64,000 nucleotides of DNA from Blastomonas sp. (GTDB taxonomy: Bacteria > Pseudomonadota > Alphaproteobacteria > Sphingomonadales > Sphingomonadaceae): positions 36,934 to 100,933 of the forward strand of contig NZ_JAUCZC010000015.1 of NCBI RefSeq assembly GCF_030373265.1, in the 5' to 3' direction. A program made the translations under genes and the position numbers. Of this stretch, positions 55,565-63,972 are shown in pieces. Position 1 is the first letter of the stretch, and the number at the start of each line of letters is the position of its first letter. The notes beneath the pieces were generated by a model that worked only from the letters and a program-made list of their open reading frames with translations, was not told where the DNA came from and did no database searches.

Positions 55565-55586
55565 GGCAAATCTCGGTATCGCAATA

Positions 55587-55618
55587 TCGTCATTCCCGCG
55601 AAAGCGGGAATCCCGCTA
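55587..55618. repeat. Single half-unit of the TCGTCA-YYCCCGCG repeat
   Basis: TCGTCATTCCCGCGAAAGCG then GGAATCCCGCTA, the same as each half of the inverted pair at 29527-29610. Confidence 0.85.
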
Positions 55619-55684
55619 ATACGCTGACGAACCGCCTTTGCCCGTCGACGAAATGCGAAAGCCTCGCAATTCCGTTCACATGGC

Positions 55685-55828
55685 AGACAGGCTTGGGTGA
55701 CTAGAACGGTTTTCGAAGACGGCGACGAGGTTTCCCCCTGTTACCTGGTCGAACCACCGGCTTCATCCAAGCGTGACGAACGCAAAAAAGAACCCTCGTT
55801 CCAATGCCCCCGGGACGAGGGTTTTTTT
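55685..55828 (+). ncRNA. Candidate small RNA with C-rich loop and intrinsic terminator
   Basis: About 140 nt in the 332-bp gap between lolA and xthA, with no coding frame. The outer stem is GCTTGGGTGA (55691-55700) with TCATCCAAGC (55763-55772), 10 bp with one G-U. Inside it, CGACGAGGT (55723-55731) pairs with ACCTGGTCG (55743-55751) around the loop TTCCCCCTGTT. A strong terminator with seven T follows. The exposed CCCCC could pair with ribosome-binding sites, as known for several alphaproteobacterial sRNAs. The 5' end and promoter are not clear; 55685 is an estimate. Confidence 0.5.
55792..55828 (+). terminator. Strong Rho-independent terminator
   Basis: ACCCTCGT (55792-55799) pairs with ACGAGGGT (55815-55822), extended by CC/GG inside, and is followed by a run of T. 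It lies 227 bp beyond lolA, too far for a simple lolA terminator, and 68 bp before xthA. Confidence 0.88.
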
Positions 55829-55896
55829 GCGTCCTTTTGCGCCACAGGCTGTGTTTAGGGCTTGGGTTTGCGCAAGGGCCTGTTTAGAGCCGTGCC

Positions 55897-56703
55897 ATGG
55901 CTTCCCCCCTTAAAATCGCTTCATGGAATATCAATTCCGTCCGCTTCCGCCTGGAATCGGTGCTCCGTTTTCTGGCTGAAGAACAGCCCGACATCCTGTG
56001 TCTGCAGGAAACCAAGGTCATCAACAGTGACTTCCCCGAGGGCCCGTTCCGCCAGCTTGGCTACAACTTCCAGAAGCTGAACGGCCAGCCGATGCACCAT
56101 GGCGTGGCGATCATCGCCAAGGTGCGGCTGAGCGAGGACGTGCGGCTCGACTGGCAGGCCAATGGCGAGGCGCGCCATATCGGCGTGCAGATCACCGGCC
56201 CGCTGGGCGGCACGGTGCGGCTGGAGAACGTCTATGTGCCCGCAGGCGGCGAAATCCCCAACCGCGACGTCAGCCCCAAATTCGGCCAGAAGCTCGATTT
56301 TCTCGAGCGGATGACGCAATGGTCGAGCGGACTGACCGGTCGCACGATCATCCTGGGCGATTTCAACATCGCGCCGCTCGAAGACGACGTGTGGAGCCAC
56401 AAGCAGCTGATCAACACCGTCAGCCATACGCCGATCGAGATCGCGCGGCTGAAGGCGATGCAGGATGCGCACAACTGGGTCGACATCGGCCGCAAGTTCT
56501 ACCCGGCGCCCGAGCGGCTGTTCACCTGGTGGAGCTATCGTGCGCGCGACTGGTCGGTATCCGACCGCGGCCGCCGTCTCGATCACATCTGGGTGTCGCC
56601 CGACATCGTCGAGACGGTCAAGAGCCACCGCGTGGTCGAACCCTGCCGCGGCTGGCCGCAGCCGTCCGACCATGCCCCGCTGATCAGCGAGTTCCTGTTC
56701 TGA
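55897..56703 (+). CDS. xthA: Exodeoxyribonuclease III
   Basis: 268 residues of the EEP nuclease family: ASWNINSVRFRL (Asn12), DILCLQETK (Glu38), GRTIILGDFNIAPLEDDVW, RRLDHIWVSP and the final QPSDHAPLISEF. It is an AP endonuclease and 3'-5' exonuclease in base-excision repair. RibA follows after 43 bp on the same strand. Confidence 0.95.
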   Translation: MASPLKIASWNINSVRFRLESVLRFLAEEQPDILCLQETKVINSDFPEGPFRQLGYNFQKLNGQPMHHGVAIIAKVRLSEDVRLDWQANGEARHIGVQITGPLGGTVRLENVYVPAGGEIPNRDVSPKFGQKLDFLERMTQWSSGLTGRTIILGDFNIAPLEDDVWSHKQLINTVSHTPIEIARLKAMQDAHNWVDIGRKFYPAPERLFTWWSYRARDWSVSDRGRRLDHIWVSPDIVETVKSHRVVEPCRGWPQPSDHAPLISEFLF

Positions 56704-56746
56704 TGGACCGCGCGTCCTGGGGCGTGGCCCCCAAGGGCCTGACGCG

Positions 56747-57790
56747 ATGAACGCGCGCGCTGCGGCCCGGGCGCTCGACGCGCTGGCCCGGGGCTGGGAT
56801 ATCGTCATCGATTCGCCCGATGGCAGGCTGATGCTGCGCCCGGTGGAAACCGGCGCGGCGCCCGACACGGCAACGCCCCGGCTGCTGATATCGGCGGCCC
56901 GCGCGATCACGCTCAAGCTCGCCAACCAGAAAGAGGCCGCAAAGCCCGATGCGCCGGTGTGCATTGCCGTGCCCGGTACGCTCGATTCGGCGCTGGCCAT
57001 CGCGATTGCCGATCCCTCGCTCGATCTGGCCCGCCCGATGAAGGGACCGTTTGTCGCACAGCCGCTGCCCGCGCCCCGCGCAGCCACAGCGGCGATGCAG
57101 CTCGCGCGGCTGGCCGGGCTGCTGCCTGCTTTTCATCTGCTCGCCACAGCGGAGGACGACGCGCCGGTTGTCACGCCGGACGATGTCGCGGCCTATGCCG
57201 ACCCGACGACGCTGCGAATCGCGGCACGCGCGCGCCTTCCGGTCAGCGCGAGCGAAACCGCCGAGATCGTCGCCTTCCGCTCGGACGCGGATTTTCACGA
57301 GCATGTCGCGCTGATCGTCGGAACCCCGGACGACAGCCTGCCGGTGGTCCGGCTGCACTCCGAGTGCCTCACCGGCGACGTGCTGGGCAGCCTCAAATGC
57401 GATTGCGGGCCGCAATTGCACGGCGCGCTGCACGCGATGGCGCACGCGCAATGGGGCATCCTGCTGTATCTGCGGCAGGAAGGCCGCGGCATCGGGCTGA
57501 TCAACAAATTGCGCGCCTATCAGCTGCAGGACCAGGGCTTCGATACCGTCGACGCCAACAACCGGCTGGGCTTCCCGACCGATGCGCGCGATTTCGCGGT
57601 GGCGGCGCAGATGCTCAAGGCGCTGCACGTTCCCGCCATCCGGCTGATGACCAACAATCCCGAAAAGCAGGCGGTGCTTGCCAGCCTGGGCGTCGAGATC
57701 GCCGAGCGGATGCCGCTGCTGATCCCCGCCAACCCGCACAACGCACACTATCTGGTCACCAAGCGCGACCGCACCGGGCACCAATTGTGA
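56747..57790 (+). CDS. ribA: GTP cyclohydrolase II with degenerate N-terminal RibB-like region
   Basis: 347 residues. The C-terminal domain from about 170 is intact: zinc cysteines Cys207, Cys218 and Cys220 in HSECLTGDVLGSLKCDCG, and RQEGRGIGLINKLRAYQLQ with the catalytic arginine. It opens GTP to start riboflavin synthesis. Residues 1-165 look like the remains of a RibB domain: ALARGWDIVIDSPDGRLML lines up with the RGxMVILVDDEDRENEGDL start of RibB but lacks its acidic residues. So this protein keeps the A half and the protein at 21066 keeps the B half. Its stop overlaps the next gene by 4 bp (GTGA). Confidence 0.93.
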   Translation: MNARAAARALDALARGWDIVIDSPDGRLMLRPVETGAAPDTATPRLLISAARAITLKLANQKEAAKPDAPVCIAVPGTLDSALAIAIADPSLDLARPMKGPFVAQPLPAPRAATAAMQLARLAGLLPAFHLLATAEDDAPVVTPDDVAAYADPTTLRIAARARLPVSASETAEIVAFRSDADFHEHVALIVGTPDDSLPVVRLHSECLTGDVLGSLKCDCGPQLHGALHAMAHAQWGILLYLRQEGRGIGLINKLRAYQLQDQGFDTVDANNRLGFPTDARDFAVAAQMLKALHVPAIRLMTNNPEKQAVLASLGVEIAERMPLLIPANPHNAHYLVTKRDRTGHQL

Positions 57791-58311
57791 GCGACACGAT
57801 CCGCGTCGATGTTGAGGCGCTGACGGTGACCCTGGGCGATTGGCGGGTGCCGTGCGTGATCGGACGCGGCGGGGCGTGCGCCGCCGATGCCAAGCACGAG
57901 GGCGATGGCTGCACTCCGCTGGGCCGCTGGCCGATCCGCGCGGCGCTGCTGCGTCCCGGTCGCGCCGCCCCGCCCGCCGGCTTTGCGCTGCCCTGGCGCT
58001 GGACTTCGCCGGGCGATGGCTGGTCGGACGATCCCGCCGACCCCGCCTACAACCGCCCGGTCCGCCTGCCCCATGGCTTCAGCGCCGAAACGCTGCAGCG
58101 CGACGACATGCTGTACGATGTTATCCTGGTGCTGGGCCACAATGATGAGCCGCCGGTGGCCGGCAACGGCAGCGCGATCTTCTTCCATCTGTGGAACGAG
58201 GCGAAACCTGTGCCCGAGCGCAGCACCGAAGGCTGCGTGGCGATCGCGCGCGCCGACATGGAGGCGCTGCTGGTGAAGCTGGTGCCGGGAATGGTGCTGG
58301 AGATCGGCTGA
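57787..58311 (+). CDS. L,D-transpeptidase (YkuD) family protein
   Basis: 174 residues from GTG 57787. The YkuD catalytic block is at the end: LGHNDEPPVAGNGSAIFFHLW then RSTEGCVAIAR, with the catalytic His and Cys. EGDGCTPLGRWPIRAALLRP is the usual front strand. There is no signal peptide, as often in this short subfamily, so its site of action is uncertain. It may crosslink peptidoglycan or attach proteins to it. Coupled to ribA by overlap, with no obvious functional link. Confidence 0.85.
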   Translation: MSDTIRVDVEALTVTLGDWRVPCVIGRGGACAADAKHEGDGCTPLGRWPIRAALLRPGRAAPPAGFALPWRWTSPGDGWSDDPADPAYNRPVRLPHGFSAETLQRDDMLYDVILVLGHNDEPPVAGNGSAIFFHLWNEAKPVPERSTEGCVAIARADMEALLVKLVPGMVLEIG

Positions 58312-58318
58312 CACCCCC

Positions 58319-58457
58319 AATCCTCACCCGGAACGGGGAGGTGGCAGCGCGCAGCGCTGACGGAGGGGAAGCGGGATTGGACGTTGATCGGAAGGGCGCG
58401 CAAACACGCTTCCCCTCCACCACTTCGTGGTCCCCCTCCCCGTTTCGGGGAGGATTT
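58319..58457. repeat. Dispersed palindromic repeat, type 1 copy
   Basis: Left arm AATCCTCACCCGGAACGGGG, inner TGGCAGCGCGCAGCGCTGACG and GGAGGGGAAGCG, right arm CCCCGTTTCGGGGAGGATTT. It lies between the convergent YkuD and thpR genes. The inner core differs most from the other copies. Confidence 0.85.
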
Positions 58458-58460
58458 TGG

Positions 58461-59003
58461 TCACCCCATCCCCACGTCGAACACTGGCTCGTACACGCTG
58501 CCATCGCGCCCCATATGGCTCTGCATCAATACCAGCCGGTCGAAGGTGAACATCGCCCCCGGCAGCAACGGCTGCGCGCTGAGCCATACCGCAAGCTGCT
58601 CGGGCGAAGGCGCCATCGTCCGCGCAAAGCGCGCCAGCGTGATGTGCGGCACGTATTTGCGCCCTTCGGGCTCAAGCCCCAGCCCGACGCACAGCCGGTC
58701 GAGCCGCGCGTGCAGCCTCTCCAGCGGTTCGCGCGGCGCCAAGCCAGCCCAGAGCTGATCCACCCGCCCGCGCCGTTCGAAATGGCCGAAACCGTCGAGC
58801 CGCGACTCCACCCGCGCAAAACGCTCGTGCCGCAGCGCGAGCACCAGCGCATCGGCACAGTGCCGATCGACATCGCCGACGAAGCGCAGCGTCACATGGA
58901 GCTGCGCATCGGTCTGCCAGCGCGCGCCGGGCAGCGCGTGCATCGTATCCAGCAGCACCCGGCGGGTCGCGGCAGGGGGCACAAGGGCAAGGAACAGGCG
59001 CAT
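58461..59003 (-). CDS. thpR: RNA 2',3'-cyclic phosphodiesterase (2H family)
   Basis: 180 residues with the two HxT motifs of the 2H superfamily: His36 in LHVTL and His120 in PHITL. MRLFLALVPP at the start is typical. The enzyme opens 2',3'-cyclic phosphates to 2'-phosphates; its role in vivo is not clear. ATG 59003. Divergent from the YbhL-like gene. Confidence 0.9.
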   Translation of the reverse strand: MRLFLALVPPAATRRVLLDTMHALPGARWQTDAQLHVTLRFVGDVDRHCADALVLALRHERFARVESRLDGFGHFERRGRVDQLWAGLAPREPLERLHARLDRLCVGLGLEPEGRKYVPHITLARFARTMAPSPEQLAVWLSAQPLLPGAMFTFDRLVLMQSHMGRDGSVYEPVFDVGMG

Positions 59004-59052
59004 GGTTTAGGAGTTCAATAGCAAGACACGACGAACAGAAAACCGGTTTCGC

Positions 59053-59081
59053 TTGAAATTTGCGAGGCAAAGGGTGATATT
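59053..59081 (+). promoter_or_regulatory. Probable sigma-70 promoter of the YbhL-like gene
   Basis: TTGAAA, 17-bp spacer, GATATT. Transcription would begin near 59088, just before the leader hairpin. The spacer holds TTTGC-GAG-GCAAA, a small palindrome. Confidence 0.5.
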
Positions 59082-59089
59082 GTGTCCAT

Positions 59090-59123
59090 CCGGCAACAAT
59101 GCCGGGCAAAGGAGAATTTTTCG
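59090..59123 (+). ncRNA. Leader hairpin of the YbhL-like gene (possible ybhL motif)
   Basis: CCGGCA-ACAA-TGCCGG, a perfect 6-bp stem with a four-base loop, ends just before the AAAGGAGA ribosome site and 18 bp before the ATG. A structured ybhL leader is known upstream of this gene in alphaproteobacteria; I cannot confirm the match by memory alone. Confidence 0.45.
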
Positions 59124-59873
59124 ATGGCTGACCGTTTTGATCCTCGCATGACGGAGCGACTCCGTCCGGGGTCGATCAATGGCCAGGCTGGGTCGGTGGG
59201 CAATGCTGCGACTGATACTGGTCTGCGCTCCTACATGCTGTCCATTTACAACTACATGACCAGCGGCATCCTGCTGACCGGCATCGTCGCGCTGCTGTTC
59301 GCCCAGTCGGGCATGGCCGCGCAGATCATGTTCGGCCCGGGGATGATGAAGTATCTGATCATCTTCTCGCCGCTCGCGATCGTGTTCGCGATGAGCTTTG
59401 GCATGCAGAAGTTCTCGACCGCCGCCTTGCAGGCGATGTTCTGGGGCTTTGCGCTGCTGATGGGCCTGAGCATGTCGACGGTGTTCCTGGTCTATACCGG
59501 GGAAAGCATCGCGCTGGCCTTCTTCTCAACCGCAGCGGCATTCGCGGGGCTTAGCCTGTTCGGCTATACCACGCAGAAGGACCTCACCGGCTGGGGCAGC
59601 TTCCTGATCATGGGCGTTGTCGGCCTGATCGTGGCGAGCATCCTCAACATCTTCCTGCAGTCGTCGGTGATGGGCCTGGTGATCAGCTATGCCGCCGTGC
59701 TGATCTTTGCCGGCCTTACCGCCTATGACACGCAGCGCCTCAAGAGCACCTATTCCTATGTCGCTGGAACCGACATGATGGGCAAGGTGGTCATCATGGG
59801 TGCGCTGAGCCTCTATCTCAACTTCATCAACATGTTCCAGGCGCTGCTGAGCATCATGGGCAGTCGCGACTGA
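59124..59873 (+). CDS. Bax inhibitor-1/YccA family membrane protein (YbhL-like)
   Basis: 249 residues from ATG 59124, with seven membrane helices (MTSGILLTGIVALLFAQSG, LIIFSPLAIVFAMSFG, AMFWGFALLMGLSMSTVFLV, IALAFFSTAAAFAGLSLFGY, FLIMGVVGLIVASILNIFL, GLVISYAAVLIFAGLTAYDTQRLK, and the last near LSLYLNFINMFQALL). The family is a pH-sensitive calcium-leak type in some members; bacterial function is not settled. Terminator at 59902. Confidence 0.92.
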   Translation: MADRFDPRMTERLRPGSINGQAGSVGNAATDTGLRSYMLSIYNYMTSGILLTGIVALLFAQSGMAAQIMFGPGMMKYLIIFSPLAIVFAMSFGMQKFSTAALQAMFWGFALLMGLSMSTVFLVYTGESIALAFFSTAAAFAGLSLFGYTTQKDLTGWGSFLIMGVVGLIVASILNIFLQSSVMGLVISYAAVLIFAGLTAYDTQRLKSTYSYVAGTDMMGKVVIMGALSLYLNFINMFQALLSIMGSRD

Positions 59874-59901
59874 TCTGTCCTGAAAGCACTGGAATCCTGA
59901 C

Positions 59902-59931
59902 AACCCGGCGGAGCAATCCGCCGGGTTTTTT
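59902..59931 (+). terminator. Rho-independent terminator after the YbhL-like gene
   Basis: AACCCGGCGGA, loop GCAA, TCCGCCGGGTT, then T-run: a perfect 11-bp stem 28 bp after the stop. Confidence 0.92.
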
Positions 59932-60129
59932 GTGCGTGGGTCCGATCCTGCTCGATCAGCCTGCCGCTTGAGAGACTCGCCTCGTCGCGCAACGCCATGC
60001 CCCTTCAAATCTTCCATTTCACGGTTCACCGTTTTGGTGTTGAGATCGGCGATTGGCGGGCATAAACTCATGTCCATGAGAACGCGGCGGGGCAACAAGC
60101 CACCGCAGGCGTCACCGGGAGAACAGCAA

Positions 60130-60924
60130 ATGGCACGTATGGGCCTCAACCGTGCAGCAGCTCTGGCCGTCGCGGTCAGCATGACAACCCTCATCGCGGC
60201 CTGCGGCGCGGCAGCGCCTGCGCCGGTCGCCGTCGCGCCGCCACCGCCGCCGGTGGTTATCGCCCCGCCGCGCATGCCGGCGCCGCCTTCGAACTCGATG
60301 CTCGCGATGACGGTGCCCGCACTGCGCGCCGACGGCCTGCGCGACACGCCGATGCGCGACATCGATGACAACGAGAAATTGTGGTACTTCCGCTCGGCGC
60401 TCAACGTCGCCGCGCTCAACTGCCAGAACCCGCAGCATTACCGCATTGCCGACGACTACAATATGTTTCTGAAGACCCACAAGCGCGAGCTCGACCGGGT
60501 CAACAAGCTGGTCGAGGCCAATTATCGCAAGCGCCACGGCGCCGGGTTTGCGCGCATTCGCGATACCGAGAACACCCAAGTCTACAACTTCTTCGCCTTC
60601 CCGCCGACCAAGAACGACTTCTGCGATGCGGCGCTGGTGCTGGGCCAGGAGGCCGCTGCGCTCCCGTCCACCGACTTGGTCGCGTTCGGTGCCCGCGCGC
60701 TGCCGACGCTCGAAGGCGTGTTCGACCGCTTCTATGCCAATTACGAGAGCTATCAGAGCGAACTGCAGCGGTGGATTGCGCTCTATGGCAGCCCCGAAAT
60801 GCGCGCCGCGCAGGCGGGAACCGCAAACGGCATGGTGCAGTCCACCAGCACCTCGGAAACGGCACCTGCGGCCACCTCCAATCCTCCGGTACTGCCGACA
60901 GTCTTCCCGTCGAGCGGCGGCTGA
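60130..60924 (+). CDS. Lipoprotein of unknown function
   Basis: 264 residues from ATG 60130 (GGGAGAA upstream). The signal ends in LIAAC, a good lipobox (Cys near 25), followed by a Pro-rich linker ([20 protein letters not shown]). The folded part has [61 protein letters not shown] and ends in a Ser/Thr/Pro tail. Two cysteines in the folded part could pair. I do not recognise a named family. Two earlier ATGs (60070, 60076) are possible but would bury the signal peptide. Confidence 0.75.
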   Translation: MARMGLNRAAALAVAVSMTTLIAACGAAAPAPVAVAPPPPPVVIAPPRMPAPPSNSMLAMTVPALRADGLRDTPMRDIDDNEKLWYFRSALNVAALNCQNPQHYRIADDYNMFLKTHKRELDRVNKLVEANYRKRHGAGFARIRDTENTQVYNFFAFPPTKNDFCDAALVLGQEAAALPSTDLVAFGARALPTLEGVFDRFYANYESYQSELQRWIALYGSPEMRAAQAGTANGMVQSTSTSETAPAATSNPPVLPTVFPSSGG

Positions 60925-61016
60925 TCGCCGTCGGGCGCACGCGCCCATCGGGGCTGGATAGACCCCGGGCGAAACGGTATACTGCCTGCACCGGCGGATA
61001 GCCCGCGAGCACGCCC

Positions 61017-61092
<76 letters not shown>

Positions 61093-61141
61093 GCCTGCCT
61101 TTTGCCGGGTTCGGTGCCGGGCAGGCCGATGGTTTGCCATG

Positions 61142-63289
61142 CTATTTCGCTGCCGCCTTCTGCGCCATCAGCGCCTTGTCTTCATTGGCGCGCGCGATGA
61201 CGTAGTGGCGGATGCTGTCGATCTCGCTTTTGCCGAGCACCGAGGCGAAGGCGACCATGCCGTTGTCCTTGAGCGCCCCGTCATGCACGATCATCTGCCA
61301 GTTTTCCGCGCTGGCGAGCGTGCCCGAATAGCGCAGATCGGGGATGATGCCGCCGCGGCCCGAGGCCTGGATCGCGGCATCGCCATGGCACACGGTGCAG
61401 TAACGGCCATAGTGCCCCGCCCCTGCCGCAACCACGTCCGCCGCTGCAGTCAGCCCCGGAGGATCGAGCGGCAGTTCGTCCGCCGCGGGCATATCGGGCA
61501 GCTTGGCCGTGCCGCCCAGCTTGAACACCAGCAGCCGCGAGATGTTGCGCACCGGGCCCGACATGTCGCTGAGCACGCCGGCGGTGATCGCCCAGGCACC
61601 GCCCCAACCGGCGAGCACCGCGACATATTGCTGGCCATCGATGCTGTAGGTCATCGGCGCTGCCACCACCCCGGTCTGCGCGGGGAAGCTCCACAGTTGC
61701 TTGCCCTGGGCCGAATCATAGGCGACGAAATTGCCCATCGCATTGCCCTGGAACACCAGGCCACCGGCGGTCGCCAGCACGCCGCCGTTCCATGGTCCGC
61801 CCAGGGTGACGCGCCAGCGCTCCTTCTGCGCCACCGGGTCCCAGGCAATGAGGATGCCCTTGGTCGCCTTGCGCGCTTCCTCGCGCACCGCATTGTCGGC
61901 GGGCATCGCGTTGTTCGCGGTGTCCATGCCGACGTTGAAGCCGAGCTTGGAGGGCTTCCAGCCAGCCGCCGGAATATAGGGATAAGCGGTAATCTGCGCC
62001 GGGATGAAGACGAGCTTCTGGTTGGCGTCATAGGCCATCGGGTGCCAGTTGTGCGCGCCCAGCGGGCCGGGCGAGACGATATAGGGCTTTCCGGTCTTGT
62101 CGACCCGCGCATCCGGGTTCTCGATCGGACGGCCGCTGACGGGATCGACGCCGGTTGCCCAGTTGACCGGAACGAAATTGTTGGCGGAGATGAACTCGCC
62201 GGTGGCGCGGTCGATGACGTAGAAGAAGCCGTTCTTCGGCGCCTGCATCAGCACCTTACGCGCCTTGCCGTCGATTTCGAGGTCGGCGAGCATGATGTGC
62301 TGCGTGGCGGTATAGTCCCAGGTTTCGCCCGGCGTGGTCTGGTAGTGCCAGGCATATTCGCCGGTCTTCACCCGGATCGCAATGATCGAGGAGAGGTACA
62401 GATTGTCGCCGCCACCGGGCGAGCGATAGGCCTGGTTCCATGGGCTTCCGTTGCCGACGCCGACATAGAGCAGGCCAAGCTGCGGGTCATAGGCCATCGC
62501 ATCCCACACCGTGCCGCCGCCGCCGATGTTCCAGTATTCGCCCTTCCAGGTGGCTTCGGCGGTCTTGAGATACTCCGCCTCGTTGGCGCCGGGGCGGTCG
62601 GGGACGGTGTAGAACTTCCACAACTGTTTGCCGGTCGCCGCATCATAGGCCGCGACAAAGCCGCGCACGCCGAATTCGGCGCCGCCATTGCCGATGATCA
62701 CCATGCCGTCGATCACCCGCGGCGCGCCGGTGATGGTGTAGGCCGCGCCCTGATCGACCGTGACCGTGCTCCAGATCTCGCGCCCCGTCCCGCGGTCGAG
62801 CGCGACCAGACGCCCATCGAGCGTGCCGAGAAACAGCATGTTGCCCCAGGCGGCTAGCCCGCGGTTGACCACATCGCAGCACGCCTTGACCCCGGTCTCG
62901 CCGGGCACCTTGGGGTCGTAATCCCATAGCGGCTTGCCGTTGGCGGCGTCGAACGCCTTGACCTTGGACCAGGCGGTGGTGACGTAGATCTTGCCGTCGA
63001 TCACCAGAGGCGTGGCTTCCTGGCCGCGCGCGGTATCCATATCGGCATACCAGGCAAGCCCCAGCTCGCCGATCGTGCCCGGGTTGATCTGGTCGAGCGG
63101 GCTGAAACGCTGCTCGTCATAGGTGCGGCCATAGCTCAACCATTCGCCGCCATCGGCCTGAAGGATCCGCGCGCCATCGATCCCGGTGGTGCCGTTGGTA
63201 CCGCTGTCGGCCCCGGCGCCGGAACAGGCGGTCACCAGCAGCGCGAGCGCCGCCCCCATCAGCCGTGTCAGCCTCGATGTCATGCCCAT
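61142..63289 (-). CDS. PQQ-dependent alcohol dehydrogenase with C-terminal cytochrome c (quinohemoprotein)
   Basis: 715 residues from ATG 63289 (AGGAGAGG just upstream; ATG 63283 is an alternative). The signal ends LVTAC (Cys22), a lipobox, so it is probably a periplasmic lipoprotein. Propeller motifs: [19 protein letters not shown], adjacent Cys137-Cys138 (KACCD) for the ring disulfide, [17 protein letters not shown], and catalytic Asp325 in [11 protein letters not shown]. The residue two after the Asp is Thr (Thr327), not the extra Asp of lanthanide enzymes, so calcium is expected. A C-terminal cytochrome c domain has CTVCH (Cys631, Cys634, His635). It oxidises alcohols and passes electrons to the respiratory chain. 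PQQ synthesis genes are not nearby. Divergent from the VOC gene. Confidence 0.93.
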   Translation of the reverse strand: MGMTSRLTRLMGAALALLVTACSGAGADSGTNGTTGIDGARILQADGGEWLSYGRTYDEQRFSPLDQINPGTIGELGLAWYADMDTARGQEATPLVIDGKIYVTTAWSKVKAFDAANGKPLWDYDPKVPGETGVKACCDVVNRGLAAWGNMLFLGTLDGRLVALDRGTGREIWSTVTVDQGAAYTITGAPRVIDGMVIIGNGGAEFGVRGFVAAYDAATGKQLWKFYTVPDRPGANEAEYLKTAEATWKGEYWNIGGGGTVWDAMAYDPQLGLLYVGVGNGSPWNQAYRSPGGGDNLYLSSIIAIRVKTGEYAWHYQTTPGETWDYTATQHIMLADLEIDGKARKVLMQAPKNGFFYVIDRATGEFISANNFVPVNWATGVDPVSGRPIENPDARVDKTGKPYIVSPGPLGAHNWHPMAYDANQKLVFIPAQITAYPYIPAAGWKPSKLGFNVGMDTANNAMPADNAVREEARKATKGILIAWDPVAQKERWRVTLGGPWNGGVLATAGGLVFQGNAMGNFVAYDSAQGKQLWSFPAQTGVVAAPMTYSIDGQQYVAVLAGWGGAWAITAGVLSDMSGPVRNISRLLVFKLGGTAKLPDMPAADELPLDPPGLTAAADVVAAGAGHYGRYCTVCHGDAAIQASGRGGIIPDLRYSGTLASAENWQMIVHDGALKDNGMVAFASVLGKSEIDSIRHYVIARANEDKALMAQKAAAK

Positions 63290-63388
63290 CCCTCTCCTTT
63301 TCGTCTTGACCTTTTGCGGCCAATGACGGTCTTTGCGCTGCCGGATATTGACGGGGCCCACAGGGCTTGTCCATGGTGATTTAATTAT

Positions 63389-63411
63389 CCGGTTAAAAGT
63401 TGGCCGGTTAA
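63389..63411. promoter_or_regulatory. Direct repeat CCGGTTAA in a divergent promoter
   Basis: Two copies of CCGGTTAA at 63389-63396 and 63404-63411, 15 bp apart start to start, in the 137-bp gap between the PQQ dehydrogenase and VOC genes. The spacing of about 1.5 helical turns fits tandem activator half-sites, but chance is not excluded. Confidence 0.35.
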
Positions 63412-63426
63412 GAACAGGAGAGATAC

Positions 63427-63804
63427 ATGTTTTCACACGTCATGCTGGGCGCGGACGATATCGACGCGTCCAAGGCGTTTTACGACGCGACGATCGGTGC
63501 GCTGGGTGGCAGGCCTGGAATGGTCGACCCCAAGGGCCGCGTCCTCTACATGAACAATGGCGGGCTGTTCCTGCTCACCAAGCCGATCGACGGCCAGCCG
63601 GCAAGCTGCGGCAACGGCAGCACGATCGGCTTTGCCGCAAGCTCGGCCGAGCAGGCCGACGCCTGGCACGCTGCGGGCCTGGCCCATGGCGGCACCGCGA
63701 TCGAGGACCCGCCGGGGGTGCGCGAAGGCGCGGGCATGAAGCTGTATCTCGCCTATCTGCGTGATCCCGCCGGCAACAAGGTCTGCGCGATGCACCGCGT
63801 GTGA
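63427..63804 (+). CDS. VOC (glyoxalase/bleomycin-resistance) family protein
   Basis: 125 residues, two beta-alpha-beta-beta-beta modules: MFSHVMLGADDIDASKAFYDATIGALGG and later STIGFAASSAEQADAWHAAGLAHGG then KLYLAYLRDPAGNKVCAMHRV. Metal-ligand candidates are His4 and the acidic residues of the second module. AGGAGAG precedes the ATG. The family includes lyases and dioxygenases; the reaction is unknown. Confidence 0.88.
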   Translation: MFSHVMLGADDIDASKAFYDATIGALGGRPGMVDPKGRVLYMNNGGLFLLTKPIDGQPASCGNGSTIGFAASSAEQADAWHAAGLAHGGTAIEDPPGVREGAGMKLYLAYLRDPAGNKVCAMHRV

Positions 63805-63972
63805 TCTGCTGTGCAGGGGCGGCGCATGGTCGCCCCTGCCCATGCCGCTTCAACTGCCGCCTTGCATTCGCCAACGAATCCCGCTAGGCGCGCACGCTTC
63901 CGACTAAGCGGGCTGGCCGGTTATGGGCTGCCACGTTCGCTTGATTACGGACTTCCAACGAAGGAGACCAAA

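Noticed and set aside
55640..55830. 6S RNA, tmRNA or SRP RNA in the lolA-xthA gap
   Set aside because: None of the defining features are present: no GGAAG/AGCAG SRP loop, no tRNA-like CCA end, and no long interrupted 6S helix. Left as an unnamed candidate sRNA.
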